Origin: Streptomyces coeruleorubidus
Lineage (GTDB): Bacteria; Actinomycetota; Actinomycetes; Streptomycetales; Streptomycetaceae
Assembly: GCF_028885415.1 (NCBI RefSeq)
Contig: NZ_CP118527.1
Span: 7,874,001-7,938,000 of the forward strand
Direction of reading: 5' to 3'
DNA length: 64,000 bases
Numbering within the stretch: position 1 is the stretch's first letter; each line of letters begins with the position of its first letter. Of the stretch, positions 24,884 through 33,838 are shown piece after piece. A program made the position numbers and the translations under genes. The notes under the pieces are model-generated. The model was not told where the DNA came from. It made no database searches and saw only the letters and a list, made by a program, of their open reading frames with translations.

Positions 24884-26380
24884 TCAGACAAGGGGGTTGG
24901 GCAGTTCCGCCCACTGGTCCCGGGCCGTCTGCGGCGACAGCCGCATCAGCGTCAGCGCCTTGGTGGGCAGCGGGTCCGCGCGCAGCGCCGCGAGGTCCGG
25001 GCCGCGGGGCAGATCCCGTACGGCCGTCTCCAGCGCCTCCGTGAGCGCCGCCCCCGACCCTGCCGTACCGGCCAGCGCTCCCGCCACCAGCGAGCCGAAC
25101 AGCTTGCGCCGCAGTGTGCGTTCGTCGTCCGTGACCATCCGGGCGGGCAGATCGGGCACCGTGATGCCGTGCCGGACGAGCCGGGCGGGACTGACGCGGA
25201 TGTCGGCCAGGTCGCGGTAGACCAGCCGCAGCGGATCGCCCGCCGGCGACAGGATCACCAGGAGGTTCTGGCCGTGCGCCTCCAGGGCCACGCCCAGCTC
25301 CAGCAGCCGCAGACCGACGGTGAGGGCGAGGCGCGCGAAGCCGGCCAGCCAGGCGGGGGAGCGGGGGAGGTCGGTGGTGGCGAGCGCCGCCACCGGCAGG
25401 ACCCGTTCGCCGTCCCTCGCGTACGTCTCCGGCGGCTCCCGCAGGACGGCCGCGAAGTCGGGAGAGCCGGCCGCCGCCGCGCCCAGGGTGCGGGTCATGT
25501 GCAGCAGGCCGTCGGTGTGCGCCGCCGGCGTCCCGGCGAACTCCGACAGCACCGCGGACGCCGCGACCGAGGGCAGCGAGATGTCCCGCACCGACGACGT
25601 CAGCCGGGCACTGAGCGAGGTCTTGACGTGCGGCCCGCCGGGCAGCGCGAGCGTCCGCAGCGCCATGAGGGGATGCCCGGCGCGCCGCTCCTCGCACACC
25701 CGCTTCAGCACGTGCGCCGCCTGCCACGGGTGCACCGGCAGCACCACCCGCTCCCCGTCCCGCAGATCCCGCGGCCACGCGCCCGTCACCAGGCACTCCT
25801 GCGCCCGCACCGGCACCAGCCCCAGCTCCACCAGCGGCCGGTGCTCGGGCCCGTAGGCGAGCTGTTCGGCCACCGAGAAACCGGGCCGGGACCGGCAGGT
25901 GGGATGGAACGGATGCCCGTCGACGATCCGCTGCTCCCACTCCCAGTCGCTCCTGGGCCACGCGTCCGTCGCGCGCCCCTCCTGCCCCGCTCGCGACAGC
26001 GCCAACGAGGCGACACTGTGCCCGAGCTCGGCGGCGAAGGACGCGGAGTGCGGTACGGCGAGGTCGGTCATCAGCCGGGCCGGATCGTCGTACTCCGCCT
26101 CGTCGAGCCGTACGACGGAGACGTACGCGCCGGTCGCGTAGGGATCCGGCTGCGGGCCGTGCAGCCGGCGGCCGTCGGACAGGTACAGGGTCAGCCCGTC
26201 CCGGCCCTGCTCGCCGCGCGTGACCCAGGGCAGCGGATCGTGGGCGAGACCGCGCCACAGACGGGACAGCACGGCCGCCCGGGCGCCGGGCAGTTCGGCC
26301 TCGTACCGCGGCAGGAGACCGGGTCGCACGACGGCCAGTTCGTCGGCGACCTCGGCCTCGGCGGTGGGGGAACGGTGCAC
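24884..26380 (-). CDS. IucA/IucC family NIS siderophore synthetase
   Basis: A 498-residue ATP-dependent synthetase of the NRPS-independent siderophore type, which condenses a carboxylate with an amine or alcohol. Motifs: GHPFHPTCRSRPGF (ATP/substrate loop; relatives usually have Lys where this has Arg), LPVHPWQAAHVLK, KTSLSARLTSSVRDISLPS (nucleotide-binding) and the C-terminal domain EAHGQNLLVILSPAGDPLRL with YRDLADIRV. GTG 26380 is chosen for GAGGAG just upstream; a GTG at 26413 would add 11 residues. It is divergent from a second synthetase, and the two likely make one siderophore. Confidence 0.9.
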   Translation of the reverse strand: MHRSPTAEAEVADELAVVRPGLLPRYEAELPGARAAVLSRLWRGLAHDPLPWVTRGEQGRDGLTLYLSDGRRLHGPQPDPYATGAYVSVVRLDEAEYDDPARLMTDLAVPHSASFAAELGHSVASLALSRAGQEGRATDAWPRSDWEWEQRIVDGHPFHPTCRSRPGFSVAEQLAYGPEHRPLVELGLVPVRAQECLVTGAWPRDLRDGERVVLPVHPWQAAHVLKRVCEERRAGHPLMALRTLALPGGPHVKTSLSARLTSSVRDISLPSVAASAVLSEFAGTPAAHTDGLLHMTRTLGAAAAGSPDFAAVLREPPETYARDGERVLPVAALATTDLPRSPAWLAGFARLALTVGLRLLELGVALEAHGQNLLVILSPAGDPLRLVYRDLADIRVSPARLVRHGITVPDLPARMVTDDERTLRRKLFGSLVAGALAGTAGSGAALTEALETAVRDLPRGPDLAALRADPLPTKALTLMRLSPQTARDQWAELPNPLV

Positions 26381-26489
26381 GGGCGGGCTCCTCGGGTACG
26401 AATAGGGCGTCACGGCGGGATGACGACGACACGCATACTGATCATCTCCGCCCGGAAGTCCGGACATCCGGAAGGACCGCAGGGAACGA

Positions 26490-28058
26490 GTGGAACGCGT
26501 GGACCTCATGCCCCCGCCCGACGGCGACGACTCCGCCCACGGCGCATCCGTCCCCGGCGACCTCGCCCAGGACGACCCGGTCACCAGCGATCTCGCCGAA
26601 CGGGCCGACGCGTACGCCGCCGTGCCGCTGCTGAACTGCCTGCTGCGGGAGGTCGCGCGGCCGGTGAGCGAGCCGGGCGAGCACCGGGTCCACCACCTGC
26701 CCGGCGGGGACCGCCTGCTGCGCGTGCGCGGCACGCGGCGGCCCGCCGAGCCCGAGGTCCGCGTGGGCGACGGCTGGCACCGCGTCGGCCACACCGAGCT
26801 GGTCAAACTCGTCGCGGAGGAACTGCGCCGGCACACCGGGCTGTCCAACCACGAACTGCCCGCCGAGATGATCGACAGCCGGGACGCCGTGGCCGCGCTG
26901 CTGGCCGCCCGCGCCCGGGCGATCCCGCCCGACGACCCCTATCTGCGCTCCGAGCAGTGCCTCCTCACCGGCCACACCCACCACCCGGCCCCCAAGGCGC
27001 GCGGCGGCGGCCCCGCCGCCGGCTGGCTGCCCTACGCGCCCGAGGCCTACGCCCGCTTCCCGCTGACCCTGCTCGGGCTGCGCGAGGACACCGTCGTCGA
27101 GGAGGGCGACACGTCGGCCCTCGACGCCCTCGGCACGGCCCCGCCCGGCTATCGGCTGCTGCCCGCCCACCCCTGGCAGCTCGACCTGGCCGGTCCCGAG
27201 CTCGCCGACGCCTTCGCGGACGGCAGACTCGTCCGGCTCGGCACGACCGCCTTCGACACCTGGCCGACGGCCGCGATCCGCACGCTCTACGCGCCGGGGC
27301 ACGACCTCTTCCTGAAGTTCAGCCTGGACGTGCGCATCACCAACGACATCCGCCGGCTGTGGCGCCACGACCTGCTCGCCCTGCGCCGGACCGACACGGC
27401 GGTGTGCGCCGCCTTCGAGACGTTCGAAGGCCCCCCGGCCTGGCTCAGCGACCGGGGGTACCGCACCGCCGACTTCGCCTTCGAGGCCCTGGCCGTCCTC
27501 GTCCGGGACGGCTTCGGAGATCGTCTCCTGCCCGGTGCGACCCCGCTGCTCGCCGCCGGTCTCGTCGAGGGCTTCGACGGCAGCCCGCTCGACGGGGCCG
27601 CCGACCCCGAGGCGTGGTGGGCGGCGTACCTGGCGCAGGTGGTGCCTCCGGCCCTGAGGGCCTTCGCCCGGCACGGTGTCGTCATCGAGGCGCACCTCCA
27701 GAACACCCTGGTCGCCGTGGACGCCGGCGGCACGCCCGTGCAGGCGCTGTACCGGGATGCCGAGGGCGTGAAACTCCTGCCCGACGTGGATCGGGAAGCC
27801 GGCTGGGAGCGGCTCGTGTACTGCCTGGTCGTCAACCACCTCGGCGAGATCGCCGGCGCCCTCGCGGAACGCCACCCCGGCCTCGACCCCTGGCCCGCCG
27901 CCCGCCGCGAACTCGCCCGCCACGACGTCCCCGAGATCCCCGCCCTGCTCGCCTCGCCCACCCTCCCCGGCAAGACCAACCTGCTGCTCCGCTGGACGGG
28001 CGCGGACGGCGCGGCCGCGCGCTACCTGCCGCTGCCCAACCCGCTGCGCGGCGCCTGA
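26490..28058 (+). CDS. IucA/IucC family NIS siderophore synthetase (second)
   Basis: A 522-residue NIS synthetase, complementary to the one on the left. It has LTGHTHHPAPKARGG (with the usual Lys), LPAHPWQLDLAG, FLKFSLDVRITNDIRRLW (phosphate-binding region) and EAHLQNTLVAVDAGGTPVQ with YRDAEGVKLL in the C-terminal palm. The GTG at 26490 follows AGGGAACGA. I could not see a clear DmdR/IdeR iron box in the 109-bp divergent gap, which is unusual for a siderophore locus. The product is unknown. Confidence 0.92.
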   Translation: MERVDLMPPPDGDDSAHGASVPGDLAQDDPVTSDLAERADAYAAVPLLNCLLREVARPVSEPGEHRVHHLPGGDRLLRVRGTRRPAEPEVRVGDGWHRVGHTELVKLVAEELRRHTGLSNHELPAEMIDSRDAVAALLAARARAIPPDDPYLRSEQCLLTGHTHHPAPKARGGGPAAGWLPYAPEAYARFPLTLLGLREDTVVEEGDTSALDALGTAPPGYRLLPAHPWQLDLAGPELADAFADGRLVRLGTTAFDTWPTAAIRTLYAPGHDLFLKFSLDVRITNDIRRLWRHDLLALRRTDTAVCAAFETFEGPPAWLSDRGYRTADFAFEALAVLVRDGFGDRLLPGATPLLAAGLVEGFDGSPLDGAADPEAWWAAYLAQVVPPALRAFARHGVVIEAHLQNTLVAVDAGGTPVQALYRDAEGVKLLPDVDREAGWERLVYCLVVNHLGEIAGALAERHPGLDPWPAARRELARHDVPEIPALLASPTLPGKTNLLLRWTGADGAAARYLPLPNPLRGA

Positions 28059-28114
28059 GAGCCGGCTGGCCGGTGGAGGCCGGGTACCTGTTGCGCCCCC
28101 TGACGGCATCCGGG

Positions 28115-28894
28115 TCAGGAGTGACCTGACGCCGTAGCCGTCGCCCTCGGGTCCGGCTCGTGCGCGGGCGGGGCCGCGTCGTCCATGTCGCCGCGCAGGG
28201 CGGCGATGAAGAAGGCCGTCATGGAGGCCAGGCCGAGCAGTGCGAGCGGTCCCCAGATCGCCGGGACCGCCCAGAACGGCCAGGCGTTGGCGGCCTGCGC
28301 CCACAGCGTGAACAGGGCCGCGACGGCCAAGCAGACGCCGTGCCACCGCACCACCACCGCCGCCTTCGCGTGCCGCCGGTCGCCCCGCGCGAACAGGGGC
28401 CACGCCCCGCCGGCCAAGGCGGGCAGACCGAACGCGAAACAGGCGAGCGCGCCGTCCAGGCGGTCCTCGGGCCGGCCCACGGGCCCGTGGGACGTCTGCT
28501 GCCGCCGCCCGTCGGCGTCCCGCACCTCGACGACCTGCCCGTGCCAGACCAGGCCGACGACCTTCTCGCCCGGCGCCAGCTCCGACAGCACCGGATCGGT
28601 CTGCCGGAACGTCACGTGCCAGGGCTTGCCGGAGGGCAGCACGAGCTCCGCCCTCGGCGGGCCGTTGCGCTTGCCATGGTTCAAGTCGGCCTCGCGGACG
28701 GTGAACTCCTGCTCCCACCGGCACCCCGACGCCTTCACCGGGACGGAGGCGCAGGCAGGCGCGGCACGGAACTCCCGCTCCCGGTCCAGCGCCCCGCGGA
28801 CCTCCAGGGCCATGGCCACCCCGACGACGAGCGTCACGACCCCCATCAGCAGCCACGCCACGTTCCCCGGCCCCTGCCGTCTCCCCGGCCCCAT
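28115..28894 (-). CDS. Hypothetical membrane protein (about 4 TM segments)
   Basis: A 259-residue protein. TM1 is at WLLMGVVTLVVGVAMAL, followed by a 110-residue probably extracellular domain with a cysteine pair (ACASVPVKASGC) and WHVTFRQTDPVLSELAPGE. Three more hydrophobic segments follow: ALACFAFGLPALAGGAW, WHGVCLAVAALFTLWA and WGPLALLGLASMTAFFIA. The C-terminus is polar. No family is recognised; similar proteins occur in Streptomyces as unknowns. It is convergent with the second siderophore synthetase. Confidence 0.75.
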   Translation of the reverse strand: MGPGRRQGPGNVAWLLMGVVTLVVGVAMALEVRGALDREREFRAAPACASVPVKASGCRWEQEFTVREADLNHGKRNGPPRAELVLPSGKPWHVTFRQTDPVLSELAPGEKVVGLVWHGQVVEVRDADGRRQQTSHGPVGRPEDRLDGALACFAFGLPALAGGAWPLFARGDRRHAKAAVVVRWHGVCLAVAALFTLWAQAANAWPFWAVPAIWGPLALLGLASMTAFFIAALRGDMDDAAPPAHEPDPRATATASGHS

Positions 28895-29027
28895 CGTGCC
28901 TCCCCACCCCCCGCAGGACTCCGCCCGAACCGTATCCGAACCCCTCGGGGCCGGGCCCCGGGCGACCTGACGGCCGCATGGAATGATGATCGTCGGCAAG
29001 GTGAGGCGGAACGACGAGGAAGCCGGT

Positions 29028-29414
29028 GTGACCGACGATCCCCTGGACGAAACGGCGACCGGTCCGGCGCCCTGTCGCATCGTCGTGTGCCGGGACTGCT
29101 GCTGTGGCAGCGGCAAGGTGACCGGAGTCGATCACGCGGCCCAGGCCGAGCGGCTGCGCGCGGCGGGGCCGGTGCGAATCTCCGCGTGTCTCGACGTCTG
29201 CGACCAGGCCAACGTCATCGTCGTCCAGCCGTCCGCCGAAGGCCGGGCCGCCGGGGCCCGGCCCGTGTGGCTCGGGCTGGTCAACGACCCGGCCGCGACC
29301 GAGGACGTCGTCTCCTGGGTACGGGAGGGCGGCCCGGGTGTCGCCCCCCGGCCCGAGATCCTCGACCTGTACGCCTTCAGTCCCCTCGCGAGACGGCGCC
29401 CGAACCCCTCATGA
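29028..29414 (+). CDS. Thioredoxin-like [2Fe-2S] ferredoxin-domain protein
   Basis: A 128-residue protein with CRIVVCRDCCCGSGK and ISACLDVCDQANVIVVQPS, the spaced cysteines of the thioredoxin-fold [2Fe-2S] ferredoxin family. It ends LVNDPAATEDVVSWVREG. Members near siderophore genes may reduce ferric siderophore inside the cell; that role is inferred. GTG 29028 follows GAGGAAG; an ATG at 28983 is less likely. A FecCD permease remnant follows. Confidence 0.8.
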   Translation: MTDDPLDETATGPAPCRIVVCRDCCCGSGKVTGVDHAAQAERLRAAGPVRISACLDVCDQANVIVVQPSAEGRAAGARPVWLGLVNDPAATEDVVSWVREGGPGVAPRPEILDLYAFSPLARRRPNPS

Positions 29415-29705
29415 CCGAGCAGGCCGGCCGTGCGGACCAGCGCGGCGCCGAGGAGGACGGCGACCGGCACCACCCGCACGCGCCGACGGCCCACGAGGGC
29501 ACGCGCCGCGTGGGGCGCCACGAGGCCGACGAAGCCGATGGTGCCGGCCGAGGCGACGGCGGTCGCGGCGAGCAGGACGCTCACGACCAGGAAGCCCAGC
29601 CGCGCCCCGGACAGTCCCAGGCCGAGCAACCGAGGGGTGTCCTCGTCCAGCGAGACGAGGTCCAGCTCGGTACGCCGGGCGACCGTGGAGGGGGTGCCCG
29701 ACCCC
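29413..29705 (-). pseudogene. FecCD-type iron-siderophore ABC permease remnant
   Basis: The leftward reading LDLVSLDEDTPRLLGLGLSG, then LGFLVVSVLLAATAVASAGT and IGFVGLVAPHAARALVGRR is the conserved second half of FecCD permeases. It decays after VRVVPVAVLLGAALVRTAG, so the last helices are gone, and the first half is absent. Only about 95 codons remain. It shows that a siderophore importer once flanked these synthetase and [2Fe-2S] genes. The rest of the gap up to cobL (29706-29899) has no feature I recognise. Confidence 0.8.
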
Positions 29706-29899
29706 GAACGCAGCCCGACCCCCGGCTGCATCCAGCCATTCCCCGCCGCGGCGTTCGCGGGGGTGTCGACCGACAGGCCGGGCGGCCGGCGACCGGGCGG
29801 GACGGTGACGGCCGAGGGCATGCGTACCCGAGCACAGGCGCGCTGGTCAGCGCCCAGTAGAGTGCGCCTCTGTTGTCCCCGACCCCGAGGTACCGCGCA

Positions 29900-31162
29900 G
29901 TGACCCCCGCACCTGACGCACCGACCGCCGCCGTGACCGTCGTCGGGCTCGGGGCCGACGGCTGGGCGGGACTGCCCGGCCCCTCCCGCACCGCGCTGCG
30001 CGAGGCCGAGGTCCTGATCGGCGGCCCCCGCCAGCTCGATCTGCTGCCCCCGGAGTGCACCGGGCAGCGCATCGCCTGGCCCTCGCCTCTGCGCCCCGCC
30101 GTCCCCGGCCTGCTCGCCGCGCACGCCGGCCGCCGGGTCGCCGTACTCGCCAGCGGGGACCCCATGTTCTACGGCATCGGCCGCGCCCTCGCCGAGGAGA
30201 CCGCCGCCCTGCGCGTCCTGCCGCACCCCTCCTCCGTCTCCTACGCCGCCGCCCGGCTCGGCTGGCCGCTGGAGGACGTCGAGGTCGTCACGCTCGTCGG
30301 CCGGCCCGCCGCCCGCCTGGCCGCCGCCCTGCACCACGGCCGGCGGCTCCTCGTCCTCAGCGCGGACGCCACCACCCCCGGCGAGGTCGCCGCCCTGCTG
30401 CGGGACCGGGGCTTCGGGCCCAGCCGGATGCGCGTCCTCGAACAGCTCGGCGGCGACAGGGAACGCACGACCGACGAGTCCACCGCCGACGACTGGCCCG
30501 GGGCGCAGCCGCCCGGCGATCCGCTCAACCTCGTGGCCGTGGAGTGCCGCCGCGCCCCGGAAGCTCTGCGGCTCGGCGCCGTGCCCGGGCTCCCGGACGA
30601 GGCCTATGAGCACGACGGGCAGCTCACCAAGCGGCACATCCGCGCCGCAACGCTCGGCGTGCTCGCCCCCGCGCCCGGCGAACTGCTGTGGGACATCGGC
30701 GGCGGCTCCGGCTCGATCGCCGTCGAGTGGATGCGCACCCACTCCTCCTGCCGCGCGGTCACCGTGGAGCGGGACCCGGCGCGCGCCGAACGCATCACCC
30801 GCAACGCCGACCGGCTCGGCGTGCCCGGACTGCGGGTCGTCACCGGCGCCGCGCCCGCCGTCCTCGCCGAACTCCCGCCCCCCGACGCCGTGTTCGTCGG
30901 CGGCGGTCTCACCGCGCCCGGCCTCCTCGACGCGTGTTGGGAGGCACTGCCCGGCGGCGGGCGGCTGGTCGCCAACACCGTGACGCTGGAGTCCGAGGCG
31001 CTGCTCGCCGACGCCCACCGGCGTCACGGCGGCGAACTGGTGCGGCTCGCCGTGGCGCACGCCGTGCCGGTGGGAGGCTTCACCGGGTGGCGGCAGGCGA
31101 TGCCGGTGACCCAGTGGGCCGTACGGAAAACGCTCGACACCCCTTCAGGAGCAGACAGATGA
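29900..31162 (+). CDS. cobL: Precorrin-6Y C5,15-methyltransferase (decarboxylating), CbiE-CbiT fusion
   Basis: A 420-residue bifunctional enzyme of aerobic cobalamin synthesis that methylates precorrin-6Y at C5 and C15 and decarboxylates the C12 acetate, giving precorrin-8X. The N-terminal tetrapyrrole methylase has VTVVGLGADGWAGLP and VLASGDPMFYGIGR; the C-terminal CbiT domain has LTKRHIRAATLGVLAP and the SAM motif LLWDIGGGSGSIAVEW. The GTG at 29900 follows CGAGG. It overlaps cobM by ATGA, so they are translated together. Confidence 0.95.
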   Translation: MTPAPDAPTAAVTVVGLGADGWAGLPGPSRTALREAEVLIGGPRQLDLLPPECTGQRIAWPSPLRPAVPGLLAAHAGRRVAVLASGDPMFYGIGRALAEETAALRVLPHPSSVSYAAARLGWPLEDVEVVTLVGRPAARLAAALHHGRRLLVLSADATTPGEVAALLRDRGFGPSRMRVLEQLGGDRERTTDESTADDWPGAQPPGDPLNLVAVECRRAPEALRLGAVPGLPDEAYEHDGQLTKRHIRAATLGVLAPAPGELLWDIGGGSGSIAVEWMRTHSSCRAVTVERDPARAERITRNADRLGVPGLRVVTGAAPAVLAELPPPDAVFVGGGLTAPGLLDACWEALPGGGRLVANTVTLESEALLADAHRRHGGELVRLAVAHAVPVGGFTGWRQAMPVTQWAVRKTLDTPSGADR

Positions 31163-31908
31163 CCGTGTACTTCATCGGTGCCGGCCCCGGTGCCGCCGAC
31201 CTGATCACGGTGCGCGGCGCCCGCACGCTCGCCGCCTGCCGGGTCTGTCTGTACGCGGGCAGCCTGGTCCCGCGCGAACTGCTCGCCGAATGCCCGCCGG
31301 ACGCCCGGCTGGTGGACACCGCGCAGCTCGACCTGGACCAGATCACCGCCGAGTTGCTGCGCGCCCACGAGGAGGGGCACGACGTGGCCCGGCTGCACTC
31401 CGGGGACCCCGCCGTGTTCAGCGCGGTCGCCGAGCAGATGCGGCGGCTCGACGCGGCCGGCGTGCCCTACGAGGTCGTCCCGGGCGTCCCCGCCTTCGCC
31501 GCCGCGGCCGCGTCCCTGAAGCGGGAGCTGACCGTACCGACCGTCGGCCAGACCGTGATCCTCACCCGTGTCGCCAACCGGGCCACCGCCATGCCCGAGG
31601 GAGAGGACCTGGCCACCCTCGGCCGCAGCGGTGCGCTGATCGTGCTGCACCTGGCCGCCAAGTACGTGGACCGTGTGGTCGAGGAACTCCTCCCGCACTA
31701 CGGCGCCGACTGCCCCGCCGCGGTCGTCGCCTACGCCTCCCGCCCGGACGAGTTGATCATCCGCGGCACCCTCGACGAGATCGCGGGGAAGACGAAGGAG
31801 GCCGGTGTGCTGCGCACGGCCGTGATCATGGTGGGGCGCACGCTCGGGGCGGAACAGTTCCGGGACAGCCACCTGTACTCGCCGGAGCGGGAACGACACG
31901 TGTGCTGA
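31159..31908 (+). CDS. cobM: Precorrin-4 C11-methyltransferase
   Basis: A 249-residue SAM-dependent tetrapyrrole methylase that adds the C11 methyl of precorrin-4. Signature segments: VYFIGAGPGAADLITVRGAR, RLHSGDPAVFSAVAEQMRRL and YEVVPGVPAFAAAAASL, with LTVPTVGQTVILTR characteristic of CobM/CbiF. Starts in the cobL stop. It is convergent with cbiD, 28 bp away. Confidence 0.96.
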   Translation: MTVYFIGAGPGAADLITVRGARTLAACRVCLYAGSLVPRELLAECPPDARLVDTAQLDLDQITAELLRAHEEGHDVARLHSGDPAVFSAVAEQMRRLDAAGVPYEVVPGVPAFAAAAASLKRELTVPTVGQTVILTRVANRATAMPEGEDLATLGRSGALIVLHLAAKYVDRVVEELLPHYGADCPAAVVAYASRPDELIIRGTLDEIAGKTKEAGVLRTAVIMVGRTLGAEQFRDSHLYSPERERHVC

Positions 31909-31936
31909 AAGCGGTGAACGTGTACGGCCCCCGCCG

Positions 31937-33055
31937 TCAGGCCGGCGCGCTGCGCCCCACCACCGTCCCCGCCCGGTCGATGCAGATCACGTCGACCACG
32001 ACCGGCGCCCCGCGCAGCACGGCCAGGGCCTCGTCGCGGGCGGTCGCGGCGACCAGGTCGCCGAGCGGCACCCCGGCGGCCAGGCACGACTGGAGCGCGG
32101 CGAGCCCGGTGTTGGCGTCCGCCACCTCAGCGGCCAGCGCCTCGTCCGCGCCGCCGCGCCGGGCCAGCTCGGCGAGGAAGCCCTTGTCGACCTGGGAACG
32201 GGCCGAGTGCAGGTCGAGGTGTCCGGCGGCGAGCTTGGAGAGCTTGGCGAAGCCGCCGCAGATCGTCAGGCGGTCGACGGGGTGGCGGCGGATGTACTTC
32301 AGCACGGCGCCCGCGAAGTCGCCCATGTCGAGCAGGGCGTCCTCGGGCAGCCCGTACTCGGCCACGACCGTCTTCTCCGACGTCGACCCGGTGCATCCGG
32401 CGACATGCGTACGTCCCGCCGCCCGCGCGACGTCCACGCCCCGCCGGATGGAGTCGATCCACGCCGAGCAGGAGTACGGGACGACGATGCCGGTCGTGCC
32501 GAGGATGGACAGGCCGCCCAGGATGCCGAGCCGGGGGTTCCAGGTGGAGCGGGCGATCTCCTCGCCGTGGTCGACGGAGACGGTGATCTCGACGTCGCCC
32601 GAACCGCCGTGCCGGGCGGCGACCTCGGCGACGTGCTCGCGCATCATCTGGCGGGGGACCGGGTTGACGGCCGGTTCGCCGACGGGCAGGGGCAGGCCGG
32701 GGCGGGTGATCGTCCCGACACCGGGGCCCGCCTTGAACACCACCCCGGACCCGGCGGGGCGCGGCCGTACCGTGACCCGGACCAGGGCCCCGTGCGTGAC
32801 GTCCGGGTCGTCCCCGGCGTCCTTCACGACCCCCGCCATCGCGTGCCCGTCGCCCAGCTCCTCGACGGCCAGCGCGAACGACGGCGTCTGCCCCTTCGGC
32901 AGGGTGATCGTCACGGGGTCGGGAAACTCGCCGGTCAGCAGGGCGGTGTACGCCGCCGTCGTGGCCGCCGTCGCACAGGCGCCGGTGGTCCAGCCGGGCC
33001 GCAGGCCGGTGCGCTCCAGCTGGGCCCTGCGGCCGCCCTTCACTTCGCTGCTCAT
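31937..33055 (-). CDS. cbiD: Cobalt-precorrin-5B C1-methyltransferase
   Basis: A 372-residue methyltransferase of corrin-ring synthesis. CbiD family marks: LRPGWTTGACATAATTAAY at the N-terminus, KDAGDDPDVTHGALV, GVGTITRPGLPLPVGEPAVN and LGGLSILGTTGIVVPYSCSA. CbiD belongs to the oxygen-independent route in other bacteria, while cobG and cobN here mark the aerobic route; this mixture is usual in Streptomyces. The start ATG lies 18 bp from the divergent cobK start. Confidence 0.95.
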   Translation of the reverse strand: MSSEVKGGRRAQLERTGLRPGWTTGACATAATTAAYTALLTGEFPDPVTITLPKGQTPSFALAVEELGDGHAMAGVVKDAGDDPDVTHGALVRVTVRPRPAGSGVVFKAGPGVGTITRPGLPLPVGEPAVNPVPRQMMREHVAEVAARHGGSGDVEITVSVDHGEEIARSTWNPRLGILGGLSILGTTGIVVPYSCSAWIDSIRRGVDVARAAGRTHVAGCTGSTSEKTVVAEYGLPEDALLDMGDFAGAVLKYIRRHPVDRLTICGGFAKLSKLAAGHLDLHSARSQVDKGFLAELARRGGADEALAAEVADANTGLAALQSCLAAGVPLGDLVAATARDEALAVLRGAPVVVDVICIDRAGTVVGRSAPA

Positions 33056-33073
33056 GAACGGACCTGGACTTCC

Positions 33074-33838
33074 ATGCGCGTACTGATTCTCGGCGGCACC
33101 ACGGAAGCCCGCCGTCTTGCCGAACTGCTCCACGACACGCCCGGCCTGACCCTGACCAGTTCCCTCGCCGGGCGGGTGGCCAGCCCCCGCCTGCCCCCGG
33201 GCGAGGTCCGGATCGGCGGCTTCGGCGGGGCGGAGGGGCTGACCGCGTGGCTGCGCGAGCACCGGGTGGACGTGCTCATCGACGCCACCCACCCTTTCGC
33301 CGGGACGATCAGTTTCCACGCGGCGCGGGCCGCCGCCACCGCCCATGTTCCCCTGCTCGCCCTGCGGCGCCCCGGCTGGGTCCCCGTCGCGGGTGACGAC
33401 TGGCACGACGCCGGCTCCCTGGAGGACGCCGCGAGGCTGCTGCCGTCGCTCGGCCGGCGCGTGTTCCTCACGACCGGGCGCATGGGCCTGGCCGCGTTCG
33501 CCGCGCTGGACGACCTGTGGTTCCTCGTACGGTCCGTGGACGCGCCCGAGGCCCCGCACCCGGCGCGCATGGAGGTGCTGCTCGACCGCGGCCCCTTCAC
33601 GCTCGACGGCGAACGCGAGCTGCTGCGCCGGCACCGTATCGACGTCGTGGTGACCAAGGACAGCGGGGGAGCGGCCACCGCACCGAAACTGACGGCCGCC
33701 CGGGAGGCCGGCCTGCCGGTCCTCGTGGTCCGCCGCCCCCCGGTCCCCGAGGGCGTCCCGGTCGTGGCCGGGCCGGAGGAGGCGGCCCGGTGGGTGGCGG
33801 AGTGGCTCCACGGGCGCGGGTTCCCGGCCGGCGGCTGA
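33074..33838 (+). CDS. cobK: Precorrin-6A reductase
   Basis: A 254-residue NADPH-dependent reductase converting precorrin-6A to dihydro-precorrin-6A. Motifs: VLILGGTTEARRLAELL, DVLIDATHPFAGTISFHAAR, RVFLTTGRMGLAAFAAL and VVTKDSGGAATAPKLTAARE. It lies divergent to cbiD with an 18-bp gap, so the two promoters must lie inside each other's coding starts or upstream. Its last codons (WVAEWLHGRGFPAGG) are echoed in the non-coding DNA that follows. Confidence 0.95.
   Translation: MRVLILGGTTEARRLAELLHDTPGLTLTSSLAGRVASPRLPPGEVRIGGFGGAEGLTAWLREHRVDVLIDATHPFAGTISFHAARAAATAHVPLLALRRPGWVPVAGDDWHDAGSLEDAARLLPSLGRRVFLTTGRMGLAAFAALDDLWFLVRSVDAPEAPHPARMEVLLDRGPFTLDGERELLRRHRIDVVVTKDSGGAATAPKLTAAREAGLPVLVVRRPPVPEGVPVVAGPEEAARWVAEWLHGRGFPAGG

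Noticed and set aside
26381..26489. An iron-regulator (DmdR/IdeR) box between the siderophore synthetases
   Set aside because: I looked for the TTAGGTTAGGCTAACCTAA-like pattern and found no convincing match on either strand.
24848..28129. A 1093-codon rightward frame covering both siderophore synthetases
   Set aside because: It reads antisense to one NIS synthetase and out of frame with the other, both of which show clear family motifs.
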